This document shows, in pieces, positions 23,769 to 30,764 of a stretch of 33,493 bases of DNA. The first letter of the stretch is position 1. The number at the start of each line of letters is the position of its first letter. The stretch is from Micromonospora sicca (lineage in GTDB: Bacteria; Actinomycetota; Actinomycetes; Mycobacteriales; Micromonosporaceae): contig NZ_QGKS01000276.1 of the NCBI RefSeq assembly GCF_003172935.1, positions 1 to 33,493 of the forward strand, given 5' to 3'. The position numbers were made by a program, and so were the translations under genes. The notes under the pieces were generated by a model. It was not told where the DNA came from. It ran no database searches and saw nothing but the letters and a program-made list of their open reading frames with translations.

Positions 23769-24656
23769 ATGGCTATCTGGCTGACCAAGGACTCCAAGGT
23801 CATCGTGCAGGGGATGACCGGTTCCGAGGGTTCCAAGCACACCCGGCGGATGCTCGCCGCCGGCACCAACGTGGTGGGCGGCGTCAACCCGCGCAAGGCG
23901 GGCCAGACGGTCGACTTCGACGGCACCGAGCTGCCGGTCTTCGCGTCCGTCGCGGACGCCATGAAGGAGACCGGGGCCGACGTCACGGTCATCTTCGTGC
24001 CGCCGCAGTTCACCAAGGGCGCGGTCGTCGAGGCGATCGACGCCGGCATCGACCTGGCCGTGGTGATCACCGAGGGCGTCCCGGTGCACGACACCGCCGC
24101 CTTCTGGGCGTACAACGTGGCCAAGGGCGAGCGGACCCGGATCATCGGGCCGAACTGCCCGGGCATCGCCTCGCCGGGCGCCTCCAACGCCGGCATCATC
24201 CCGGCCGACATCACCGGCACCGGCCGGATCGGCCTGGTCAGCAAGAGCGGCACGCTGACCTACCAGATGATGTACGAGCTGCGCGACATCGGCTTCTCGA
24301 CCTGCGTCGGCATCGGCGGCGACCCGATCATCGGGACCACCCACATCGACGCCCTGGCCGCGTTCGAGGCCGACCCGGAGACCGACGCCATCGTGATGAT
24401 CGGTGAGATCGGTGGCGACGCCGAGGAGCGGGCCGCCGAGTTCATCAAGGCCAACGTCACCAAGCCGGTGGTCGGCTACATCGCCGGCTTCACCGCGCCG
24501 CCCGGCAAGACCATGGGTCACGCCGGCGCGATCATCTCCGGCTCGGCGGGCACCGCCGAGGCGAAGAAGGAGGCCCTCGAGGCCGTCGGCGTGAAGGTCG
24601 GCAAGACCCCGACCGAGACCGCCAAGCTGATGCGGGAGATCATGTCCGCCGGCTGA
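23769..24656 (+). CDS. sucD: Succinyl-CoA synthetase alpha subunit
   Basis: 295 residues. The CoA-binding domain holds [15 protein letters not shown] and GGVNPRKAG near the N-terminus. GPNCPGI and the phosphohistidine segment [11 protein letters not shown] near 250 are intact; the His there is phosphorylated during catalysis. It makes the heteromeric enzyme with SucC and is co-transcribed with it. A strong hairpin follows 18 bases after the stop. Confidence 0.97.
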   Translation: MAIWLTKDSKVIVQGMTGSEGSKHTRRMLAAGTNVVGGVNPRKAGQTVDFDGTELPVFASVADAMKETGADVTVIFVPPQFTKGAVVEAIDAGIDLAVVITEGVPVHDTAAFWAYNVAKGERTRIIGPNCPGIASPGASNAGIIPADITGTGRIGLVSKSGTLTYQMMYELRDIGFSTCVGIGGDPIIGTTHIDALAAFEADPETDAIVMIGEIGGDAEERAAEFIKANVTKPVVGYIAGFTAPPGKTMGHAGAIISGSAGTAEAKKEALEAVGVKVGKTPTETAKLMREIMSAG

Positions 24657-24674
24657 GCCGTACGTGACGTGGTG

Positions 24675-24706
24675 GAGGGGGTCGACCGGCAGCGGTCGGC
24701 CCCCTC
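24675..24706. terminator. Terminator of sucCD
   Basis: 14-bp stem with one wobble: GAGGGGGTCGACCG, loop GCAG, CGGTCGGCCCCCTC. The stop codon of the opposing small membrane-protein gene lies inside its right arm, so it may serve both directions. Confidence 0.85.
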
Positions 24707-24968
24707 ACCTGTACCAGTACAGGTCGCGGCCGCTGGCCCGCCAGATCGCGCTGCCGATGATGTTGATCACGCCGAACGCGATGGCCAGGTAGCCGAGCAC
24801 GGGTGACTTGCCGAACCGCTTCGCGTCCCGGATCGACAGCCAGCCGAAGACGATGCCGAGGATGCCGCAGCAGATCAGGCCGAGGACGATGCCCAGTACG
24901 CCCCAGAGGGTGGTGCGGTCCCGGCCGGCGGCCGGCGGCGGTGGCGGCGGCGGATACGGAGCGTTCAC
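24705..24968 (-). CDS. Small DUF4190-like membrane protein
   Basis: 87 residues. A proline-rich head (MNAPYPPPP) precedes two membrane helices (about 21-44 and 56-76) linked by the short basic loop WLSIRDAKRFGKSP. This layout matches DUF4190-type proteins, small actinobacterial membrane proteins of unknown function. The GTG at 24968 is set by GGAGG five bases upstream; the longer open frame to 25874 is a shadow of the gene on the other strand. It is convergent with sucD. Confidence 0.82.
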   Translation of the reverse strand: MNAPYPPPPPPPAAGRDRTTLWGVLGIVLGLICCGILGIVFGWLSIRDAKRFGKSPVLGYLAIAFGVINIIGSAIWRASGRDLYWYR

Positions 24969-25128
24969 GGCTTCCTCCGAGCGGTTGGTGCCGCGACAGG
25001 AAAGGGTCGCGTCCTGGGCCGAGGCTAAACCGGATCGAGGTCGGGAAGCCGGTGGATCACGGAACTCGCCGCCCTTCCGGGGCGGTATCGGACTGCCGCC
25101 GCTCGTGCGGCATGCCAGAGTAGAGCCG

Positions 25129-26478
25129 ATGTCACCCGTCACCCCTGACCAGCCCCGCCGCCCCGCCGCCGGAGTCGCCGCCGACACCCGGCCGCCGGGC
25201 CGTGCCCGGCCGGCGTCCCGGGTGCCCGCGCCCCGGTCGGGGGAGGCGCCACGACGCCGGGCGCCGCTGCCCGTCGCCGCCGGCGTGGCGGCCGGGTGGG
25301 CGGCTCTCACGTCCTGGCTGCCGGTCACCGTCGTGCTCGGCCTGGCCCAGCTCAGTGAGGACGCCGGCTCGCCGGCGGGCGCGCTGCGCACCGGGCTGGC
25401 CGGCTGGCTGCTCGGCCACGGGGTGCCGCTGGAGACCTCCGCCGGCCCGCTCGGCCTGGCGCCGCTGGCGCTGGCGGCGCTGGCGGTCTGGCGGTTGACC
25501 CGGGCCGGGGTGCACGTCAGTCGGGCCATCGGCGCCCGCGACGGCCGCTCACCGCGGCAGGCGCTCACCGCCGCGGTCGCGGTCGGCATCGGGTACGCCC
25601 TGCTCGGCGCCCTCGCCGCGGCCGTCGTCGGCGTGGGCGGCCCGCGGGTGTCCCCGGTCCGGGCGGCGGTCACCTTCGCGGTCTTCGGCGCGCTGTCGGC
25701 GCTGGTCGGCGCGCTGCGCACCACGGGCGTGTCGGGCCTGCTGGCCCGGCGTTCCGCGCCGCCGTTGCGGGACGGGGTGCGGACCGGGCTGGTCGCCGGG
25801 CTGCTGCTGCTCGGCGCGGGCGCCGGGGCGGCCGGCCTGTCGGTGGCGACCGGGGGTGGCGACGCCGCCGACATGATCGGGGCGTACCGGACCGGGGTGG
25901 CCGGTCAGGCGGGCATCACCCTGGTCAGCCTCGCGTACGCGCCGAACGCCACCGTCTGGTCGGCCGCCTACCTGCTCGGCCCCGGGTTCGCCGTCGGCAC
26001 CGACACGGCGGTGCGGACCAGCGAGGTCTCCGTCGGCGCGCTGCCGGCCGTACCGCTGCTGGCCGGACTGCCGCGCGGGCCGGTCGACGGGTTCGGCGCC
26101 GGACTGCTCGCGGTGCCGGTGCTGGCCGGGATGGCCGCCGGCTGGCTGCTCGCCCGGCGGCTGCTGCGGCTGGCCGTCGAGGACCGGACGGTGGTCGGCT
26201 GGGGGCCGCTGCTCGCCCCGGCGGCGCTCGCCGGACCGGTCGCCGGCCTGCTGCTCGGCGCGGCGGCCGCCGCCTCGGGCGGGCCGCTCGGCGGTGGCCG
26301 GCTGGCCGAGATCGGTCCGGTGCCCTGGCAGGTGGCCGGGATGGCCACCGGGGTCGTCGGGGTCGGCGCGCTGCTCGGCGCCGCCGCCACGAAGCTCCTC
26401 GTCCGGCCACGCGGGCCTGAACTCTTGGTACAGCGAAAGGGGCATCCCGGACCACGCCGGGACGCCCCCATCACCTGA
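25129..26478 (+). CDS. DUF6350 multi-pass membrane protein, PerM-like
   Basis: 449 residues. A charged, Pro/Arg-rich head of about 45 residues is followed by about eight to ten hydrophobic helices rich in Ala, Gly, Leu and Val. Its place between sucCD and purNH matches M. tuberculosis Rv0955 (PerM), a membrane protein linked to cell division and persistence, and the DUF6350 family in other actinobacteria; identity rests on this position and the general layout rather than on a motif. The ATG at 25129 lacks a Shine-Dalgarno; CAGAGT 7 bases before it could be a -10 of a leaderless transcript. The last codons overlap the terminator stem. Confidence 0.82.
   Translation: MSPVTPDQPRRPAAGVAADTRPPGRARPASRVPAPRSGEAPRRRAPLPVAAGVAAGWAALTSWLPVTVVLGLAQLSEDAGSPAGALRTGLAGWLLGHGVPLETSAGPLGLAPLALAALAVWRLTRAGVHVSRAIGARDGRSPRQALTAAVAVGIGYALLGALAAAVVGVGGPRVSPVRAAVTFAVFGALSALVGALRTTGVSGLLARRSAPPLRDGVRTGLVAGLLLLGAGAGAAGLSVATGGGDAADMIGAYRTGVAGQAGITLVSLAYAPNATVWSAAYLLGPGFAVGTDTAVRTSEVSVGALPAVPLLAGLPRGPVDGFGAGLLAVPVLAGMAAGWLLARRLLRLAVEDRTVVGWGPLLAPAALAGPVAGLLLGAAAAASGGPLGGGRLAEIGPVPWQVAGMATGVVGVGALLGAAATKLLVRPRGPELLVQRKGHPGPRRDAPIT
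26439..26468. terminator. Terminator at the end of the PerM-like gene
   Basis: GGGGCATCCCGG, loop ACCACG, CCGGGACGCCCC: a 12-bp stem with one mismatch, lying inside the last codons of the gene and 20 bases from the stop of the convergent gene. Read on the minus strand it ends in CCCCTTTCG. Confidence 0.65.
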
Positions 26479-26487
26479 TGGCCCGGC

Positions 26488-27108
26488 TCAGGCGCCGGGA
26501 ACATTCATGTTGAGCGCCACAATCGCGATGATCTGCGCGATTCCCAGCACGATGCCGATCGCCCCGCAGATCAGGCCGGTGGTGACCTGGCTGCCGTTGG
26601 CCGCGACCCCCTGGCTGACCTTCTGCTTGCCGAGGTAGCCGGTGACCACCGCGGCGATGCCCAGCGGGATGCCCAGGTAGCAGCAGGCCAGCGGGATGGA
26701 CGCGATGCCGAGGATCATCGACACCAGGCCGAGGGTGTTCTGCTGGCCCTGCGGCATCGGGTAGCCGGCGTTCGGGTACGTCGGCGCGGCGCCGTAGGGC
26801 GGCTGCTGGCCGTACGGGTCCTGGTACGGCTGCTGCCCGTACGGCTGTCCCGAAGTCGGCTGCCCGTACGGCTGGCCGGGGGTCGGCTGGCCGTACGGCT
26901 GTCCCGAGGTCGGCTGCTGCCCGTACTGCGGCGCCTGCGGCTGGGTGTACGGGTCCTGCGGCTGGCCGTAGGGCTGGCCGGCCGGGGGCTGTTGCCCGTA
27001 CTGCGGCGCCTGCGGCGGCGGCGCGTACGGGTCCTGGTACTGCGGAGCGGTCGGATCCTGCGGCGGCTGCTGGCCGTACGGGTCCTGACCGGGGTAACCG
27101 GGCTGCAT
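26488..27108 (-). CDS. Proline/glutamine-rich DUF4190-like membrane protein
   Basis: 206 residues. Residues 1-120 consist of short Gln/Pro/Tyr/Gly repeats (GQPYGQP, SGQPYGQ, QDPYGQQP), likely disordered and cytoplasmic. Two long helical membrane segments follow (about 127-160 and 175-200) joined by GYLGKQKVSQGVAANGSQ, the DUF4190-like pattern. No catalytic motif is visible; the head could drive protein condensation or bind partners, which is speculative. The ATG at 27108 has GAGGAG 9 nt upstream. It lies 35 bases after a CD225/dispanin gene in the same direction and starts with the same MQPGYP peptide, so the two probably form an operon and share a targeting or interaction tag. Confidence 0.85.
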   Translation of the reverse strand: MQPGYPGQDPYGQQPPQDPTAPQYQDPYAPPPQAPQYGQQPPAGQPYGQPQDPYTQPQAPQYGQQPTSGQPYGQPTPGQPYGQPTSGQPYGQQPYQDPYGQQPPYGAAPTYPNAGYPMPQGQQNTLGLVSMILGIASIPLACCYLGIPLGIAAVVTGYLGKQKVSQGVAANGSQVTTGLICGAIGIVLGIAQIIAIVALNMNVPGA

Positions 27109-27143
27109 TACTGGATGCTCCTCAGGCTGGGGGTCGGCGGTCG

Positions 27144-27440
27144 TCAGTTCGTGCTGTTGCCGCTCATCATTCCGCCGACGCCCAGGGCGAGGCAGCACAC
27201 GACCGTCAGGGCGATCCAGATGATGCCGATGATGAGGGCCAGCTTCGACCACTTCTTCGACTCGGCGGCGGCCGCCTGGGCGCCCGCGTAGTCACCCTGC
27301 TGGAGCAGCGGGTTCACCTTGGACGCGTTGATGATGGCCGGGATGGCCAACGGCCAGAACAGGAAGATCGAGACGATCGACATCGTCATGTTGTTGTCGA
27401 TCTGCGGCGGCGGCTGCTGCTGCGGGTAACCAGGCTGCAT
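27144..27440 (-). CDS. CD225/dispanin-family small membrane protein
   Basis: 98 residues. A short proline/glutamine-rich head (MQPGYPQQQPPP) is followed by an intramembrane-type helix (MSIVSIFLFWPLAIPAIINASKV), a loop with LLQQGDYAGAQAAAAESKKWSK, and a C-terminal transmembrane helix (about 69-90). This is the CD225/dispanin plan, shared with animal IFITM proteins; bacterial members have no established function. GAGGAG lies 10 nt before the ATG. It is the first gene of a two-gene operon that diverges from purN. Confidence 0.88.
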   Translation of the reverse strand: MQPGYPQQQPPPQIDNNMTMSIVSIFLFWPLAIPAIINASKVNPLLQQGDYAGAQAAAAESKKWSKLALIIGIIWIALTVVCCLALGVGGMMSGNSTN

Positions 27441-27463
27441 GGCGGGCGTACTCCTCGTTCCAT

Positions 27464-27483
27464 CGGCACCCCCGGGGGTGCCG
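27464..27483. promoter_or_regulatory. Perfect 20-bp palindrome upstream of the dispanin gene
   Basis: CGGCACCCCC followed directly by its exact complement GGGGGTGCCG, 24 bases before the dispanin ATG. It has no spacer, so it suits protein binding better than an RNA hairpin. A TACGCT box (27545-27540, minus strand) may be the upstream -10, which would place the palindrome in the leader. Confidence 0.45.
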
Positions 27484-27616
27484 GTTCACTGACGGGTGCG
27501 GGGCCGGGCGTACGCCGGGCACCGAGCGAAGCGACCGGCAGCGTATCGTGCCCGGGCCATCCGGGTGACCGCCCGAAGCGGCGCTGCCCGAGCGCTGGAC
27601 GCCCCGACCTGCCCGA

Positions 27617-27622
27617 TAGGGT
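27617..27622 (+). promoter_or_regulatory. -10 element of purNH, leaderless
   Basis: TAGGGT ends 6 bases before the GTG at 27629, so the predicted transcription start is the first base of the start codon. No Shine-Dalgarno is present. A weak CTGGAC (27595-27600) lies 16 bases upstream of it as the possible -35. Confidence 0.65.
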
Positions 27623-27628
27623 GGCCGC

Positions 27629-28249
27629 GTGACCGAGCCCGCGTCCGTCGCCCGCCTCGTCGTCCTCGTCTCCGGCTCCGGCAGCAACCTTCAGGCGCTG
27701 CTGGACGCCGCCGCCGACCCCGCGTACGGGGCCCGGGTGGTCGCCGTGGGTGCCGACCGGGACGGGATCGCGGGCCTGGACCGGGCCGCCGCGGCCGGGG
27801 TGCCGACCTTCGTCGACCGGGTGAAGGACCACCCGACCCGGGAGGACTGGGACAAGGCGCTGACCGCGCACGTCACCGAGCACCGGCCCGACCTGGTCAT
27901 CAGCGCCGGCTTCCTGAAGCTCGTCGGCCCGCACTTCCTGGCCGCGTTCGGCGACCGCTACCTCAACACGCACAACACCCTGCTGCCGGCGTTCCCCGGC
28001 ATCCACGGTCCCCGGGACGCCCTCGCCTACGGCGTGAAGCTCACCGGGGCCACCCTCTTCTTCGTCGACGCCGGCATGGACACCGGCCCGATCGTCGCCC
28101 AGGTCGCCGTGCCGGTGCTGGACGACGACGACGAGGAGACGCTCACCGAGCGCATCAAGTCCGCCGAGCGCCGCCAGCTCGTCGAGCAGGTCGGCCGGCT
28201 GGTCCGTGAAGGTTGGACGATCACCGGAAGAAAGGTCACCGTGCCGTGA
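27629..28249 (+). CDS. purN: Phosphoribosylglycinamide formyltransferase
   Basis: 206 residues. Transfers a formyl group from 10-formyltetrahydrofolate to GAR in purine synthesis. The phosphate-binding [10 protein letters not shown] (15-24) and the catalytic triad Asn113, His115 and Asp151 ([22 protein letters not shown]) are present; most other PurN proteins have a proline/serine instead of NT after the His, a variant seen in actinobacteria. The GTG start is supported by a -10 box 6 bases upstream. Its stop overlaps the start of purH. Confidence 0.95.
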   Translation: MTEPASVARLVVLVSGSGSNLQALLDAAADPAYGARVVAVGADRDGIAGLDRAAAAGVPTFVDRVKDHPTREDWDKALTAHVTEHRPDLVISAGFLKLVGPHFLAAFGDRYLNTHNTLLPAFPGIHGPRDALAYGVKLTGATLFFVDAGMDTGPIVAQVAVPVLDDDDEETLTERIKSAERRQLVEQVGRLVREGWTITGRKVTVP

Positions 28250-29817
28250 GTTCCACTCAGGACGACCGCCGCCCGATCCGGCGGGCGCTGGTCAGCGTCT
28301 ACGACAAGACCGGCCTGGTCGAGCTGGCCCGGGCCCTGCACGACGCCGGGGTGGAGCTCGTCTCGACCGGCAGCACCGCGTCGACCATCGCCGGCGCGGG
28401 CGTGCCGGTGACCCCGGTGGAGCAGGTGACCGGCTTCCCGGAGATCCTCGACGGCCGGGTGAAGACCCTGCACCCGAAGATCCACGGTGGCCTCCTCGCC
28501 GACCTGCGCAAGGACTCCCACGCGGCCCAGCTCGACGAGCACGGCATCGCCGGGATCGACCTGCTGGTCTCGAACCTCTACCCGTTCCAGGCCACCGTCG
28601 CCTCCGGCGCCGACCAGGACGAGTGCGTCGAGCAGATCGACATCGGCGGTCCGGCGATGGTCCGCGCCGCCGCCAAGAACCACGCCTCGGTCGCCGTGGT
28701 GACCGACCCGGCCGCGTACCCCGCGCTGCTGGCCGCCCTCGGCGCGGGTGGCTTCACGCTCGCCCAGCGCCGGGCGCTCGCCGCCCGCGCCTTCGCCGTC
28801 ATCGCCGACTACGACGTGGCGGTCGCCGAGTGGTTCGCCGCGACGCTGGCCCCGGCCGCCGACGGGTGGCCGGAGTTCGCCGGGCTGGCGCTGACCCGGC
28901 AGGCGGTGCTGCGCTACGGCGAGAACCCGCACCAGGCGGCGGCCCTCTACGCCGATCCGGCCAGCCCGGCCGGACTGGCCCAGGCCGAGCAGCTGCACGG
29001 CAAGGAGATGTCCTACAACAACTACGTCGACGCGGACGCCGCCTGGCGGGCCGCGAACGACTTCGCCGACCGGCCGGCGGTGGCGATCATCAAGCACGCC
29101 AACCCGTGCGGCATCGCCGTCGGCGTGGACGTCGCCGAGGCGCACCGCAAGGCGCACGCCTGCGACCCGGTGTCGGCGTACGGCGGGGTGATCGCGGTGA
29201 ACCGCCCGGTGAGCGTGGAGCTGGCCCGTCAGGTCTCCGAGATCTTCACCGAGGTGCTCGTGGCGCCCGGGTTCGACGAGGGCGCGGTGGAGATCCTCCA
29301 GGGGAAGAAGAACATCCGGCTGCTGCGCGCCCCGGAGTTCAACCCGCTGCCGGCGGAATGGCGGCAGGTCACCGGCGGCGTCCTGGTGCAGTTGCGGGAC
29401 CGGATCGACGCCGCGGGCGACGACCCGGCGAACTGGCGGCTGGCCACCGGCGAGGCGGCCGACGAGGCGACCCTGCGGGACCTCGCCTTCGCCTGGCGGG
29501 CGGTGCGCGCGGTGAAGAGCAACGCGATCCTGCTGGCCAGGGACGGCGCGACCGTCGGCGTGGGCATGGGCCAGGTGAACCGGGTCGACTCGGCGCAGCT
29601 CGCGGTCAGCCGGGCCGGGGCGGACCGGGCCCGCGGATCGGTCTGCGCCTCGGACGCGTTCTTCCCCTTCGCCGACGGGCCGAAGATCCTGATCGAGGCG
29701 GGCGTCCGGGCGATCGTCCAGCCCGGCGGCTCGATCCGCGACGAGGAGGTCATCGCCGCGGCGAAGGAGGCCGGGGCGACCATGTACCTCACCGGCACCC
29801 GGCACTTCTTCCACTGA
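28246..29817 (+). CDS. purH: Bifunctional AICAR formyltransferase / IMP cyclohydrolase
   Basis: 523 residues, normal length. Catalyses the last two steps of IMP synthesis. The N-terminal IMP cyclohydrolase (MGS-like) domain shows [18 protein letters not shown] and [14 protein letters not shown] in the [14 protein letters not shown] form. The C-terminal transformylase has [17 protein letters not shown], and the conserved [10 protein letters not shown] and [14 protein letters not shown] motifs; the protein ends in GTRHFFH as usual. The GTG at 28246 overlaps the purN stop (GTGA) with a GAAAGG about 10 nt upstream; an in-frame ATG 11 codons earlier lies within purN. Co-transcribed with purN, ends at a clear hairpin. 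Confidence 0.97.
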   Translation: MSSTQDDRRPIRRALVSVYDKTGLVELARALHDAGVELVSTGSTASTIAGAGVPVTPVEQVTGFPEILDGRVKTLHPKIHGGLLADLRKDSHAAQLDEHGIAGIDLLVSNLYPFQATVASGADQDECVEQIDIGGPAMVRAAAKNHASVAVVTDPAAYPALLAALGAGGFTLAQRRALAARAFAVIADYDVAVAEWFAATLAPAADGWPEFAGLALTRQAVLRYGENPHQAAALYADPASPAGLAQAEQLHGKEMSYNNYVDADAAWRAANDFADRPAVAIIKHANPCGIAVGVDVAEAHRKAHACDPVSAYGGVIAVNRPVSVELARQVSEIFTEVLVAPGFDEGAVEILQGKKNIRLLRAPEFNPLPAEWRQVTGGVLVQLRDRIDAAGDDPANWRLATGEAADEATLRDLAFAWRAVRAVKSNAILLARDGATVGVGMGQVNRVDSAQLAVSRAGADRARGSVCASDAFFPFADGPKILIEAGVRAIVQPGGSIRDEEVIAAAKEAGATMYLTGTRHFFH

Positions 29818-29827
29818 CACGTCGTGG

Positions 29828-29862
29828 GAAGCGGGGCGCGGCCGACGGCCTTGCCCCGCTTC
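29828..29862 (+). terminator. Terminator of purNH
   Basis: GAAGCGGGGC pairs perfectly with GCCCCGCTTC, enclosing a second small stem (GGCC-GAC-GGCC); it starts 10 bases after the purH stop. Confidence 0.8.
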
Positions 29863-29935
29863 GGCGTTGAGCCTCCACTCGGGAGCGCTCCCTCGGTCGC
29901 CGCGCTGACCAGCCGAAAGTACGACCATCAACCCG

Positions 29936-29965
29936 TTGCCGGTCGTCAACTGGTGTTGCTAGCGT
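29936..29965 (+). promoter_or_regulatory. Promoter of the small exported protein
   Basis: TTGCCG (29936-29941), an 18-nt spacer and TAGCGT (29960-29965). Transcription would start near 29972, leaving about 110 nt of leader before the ATG at 30084. Confidence 0.65.
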
Positions 29966-30083
29966 GATCCCGGCAGCAAGCGATCGACCCCCCGGATACT
30001 CCTTACCACCCGTCTCCCGCCCGCGGCCCCCGGCCGCCCGCCCGAGCGGCGTCCGACATCCCTCGTTCCGACAGGTTGGCCCC

Positions 30084-30563
30084 ATGCGCGTGCGCGACCG
30101 GTTGAGCGCCGTCGTCGTCGCGCTGGCGTTCGTCCTGGCCGGTCTGGGCGCGCCGGCCTGCGCGGAGGCCCACCTGCCCGGCGCGGTGGTCACCGCCGCG
30201 CACCGGTCGATCGTCCACGACGCGACGCACGTCGTCCCTCCTGACGAACGGCGCGTCGTCGCCCCGGTCGCCACGCCGCACCCTGCCGCCCCGCCGTCCG
30301 GCGACCCCCGGGCCGTCGGGGAGCGCCACGCGCACCCCGACACTCCGCCGGAGCTGCGGGCGGAGGTTCCCGGCGGGCCCTGTGGTGACCACCGCGCCGG
30401 CGTCGGCCAGACCGACGGACCGGACGATCTTCTCCTCGGCGCGCCCCTGCGGGTCGACGGCACGACGGTCGCCGTCCTCGCCGCGACCCCTTACCGGCCG
30501 CCGGTCGTTCCGCTGCCGCCCCGGGGCACCCTGCTCACCCGGGCGCCACCCGCCACCGCCTGA
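30084..30563 (+). CDS. Small exported His/Pro-rich protein of unknown function
   Basis: 159 residues. A typical Sec signal peptide (basic MRVRDR, hydrophobic core, cleavage likely after PACAEA near residue 29) is followed by a His/Pro/Ala-rich chain without recognisable domain. About ten His residues lie in the first 100 mature positions, and one Cys near residue 110 (GGPCGDH), so metal binding is possible but unproved. The C-terminal third has proline-rich PPVVPLPPRG. A good promoter lies upstream and codon bias is normal. The ribosome binding site is weak (CAGG at 9-12 nt). Confidence 0.7.
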   Translation: MRVRDRLSAVVVALAFVLAGLGAPACAEAHLPGAVVTAAHRSIVHDATHVVPPDERRVVAPVATPHPAAPPSGDPRAVGERHAHPDTPPELRAEVPGGPCGDHRAGVGQTDGPDDLLLGAPLRVDGTTVAVLAATPYRPPVVPLPPRGTLLTRAPPATA

Positions 30564-30649
30564 CCCTCCCCGCTGTCCCGGTCCTGCCGGGCCCGACGAG
30601 GTGTGACCCGTCCGCCAGGTGGACGCCGCAGCGCGACGAGGGTCGAATC

Positions 30650-30666
30650 CGGACGGTGCCCGTCCG
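30650..30666 (+). terminator. Short hairpin between the two exported-protein genes
   Basis: Perfect 7-bp stem CGGACGG, loop TGC, CCGTCCG, 87 bases after the small-protein stop; no T-run. A weak terminator or leader hairpin of the following gene. Confidence 0.4.
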
Positions 30667-30764
30667 ATCACCAGGCAGCACACCACGGCCACGCCATCCG
30701 CCGCCGTGGTCTCCCTCCCCGGGCCCACCCTGCCCGGGACCTCCCTGAATCCTGGAGGATTCAC

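Noticed and set aside
24969..25874. 389-residue reading of the small DUF4190-like gene
   Set aside because: The extra part is antisense to the PerM-like gene; GGAGG five bases before GTG at 24968 fixes the start.
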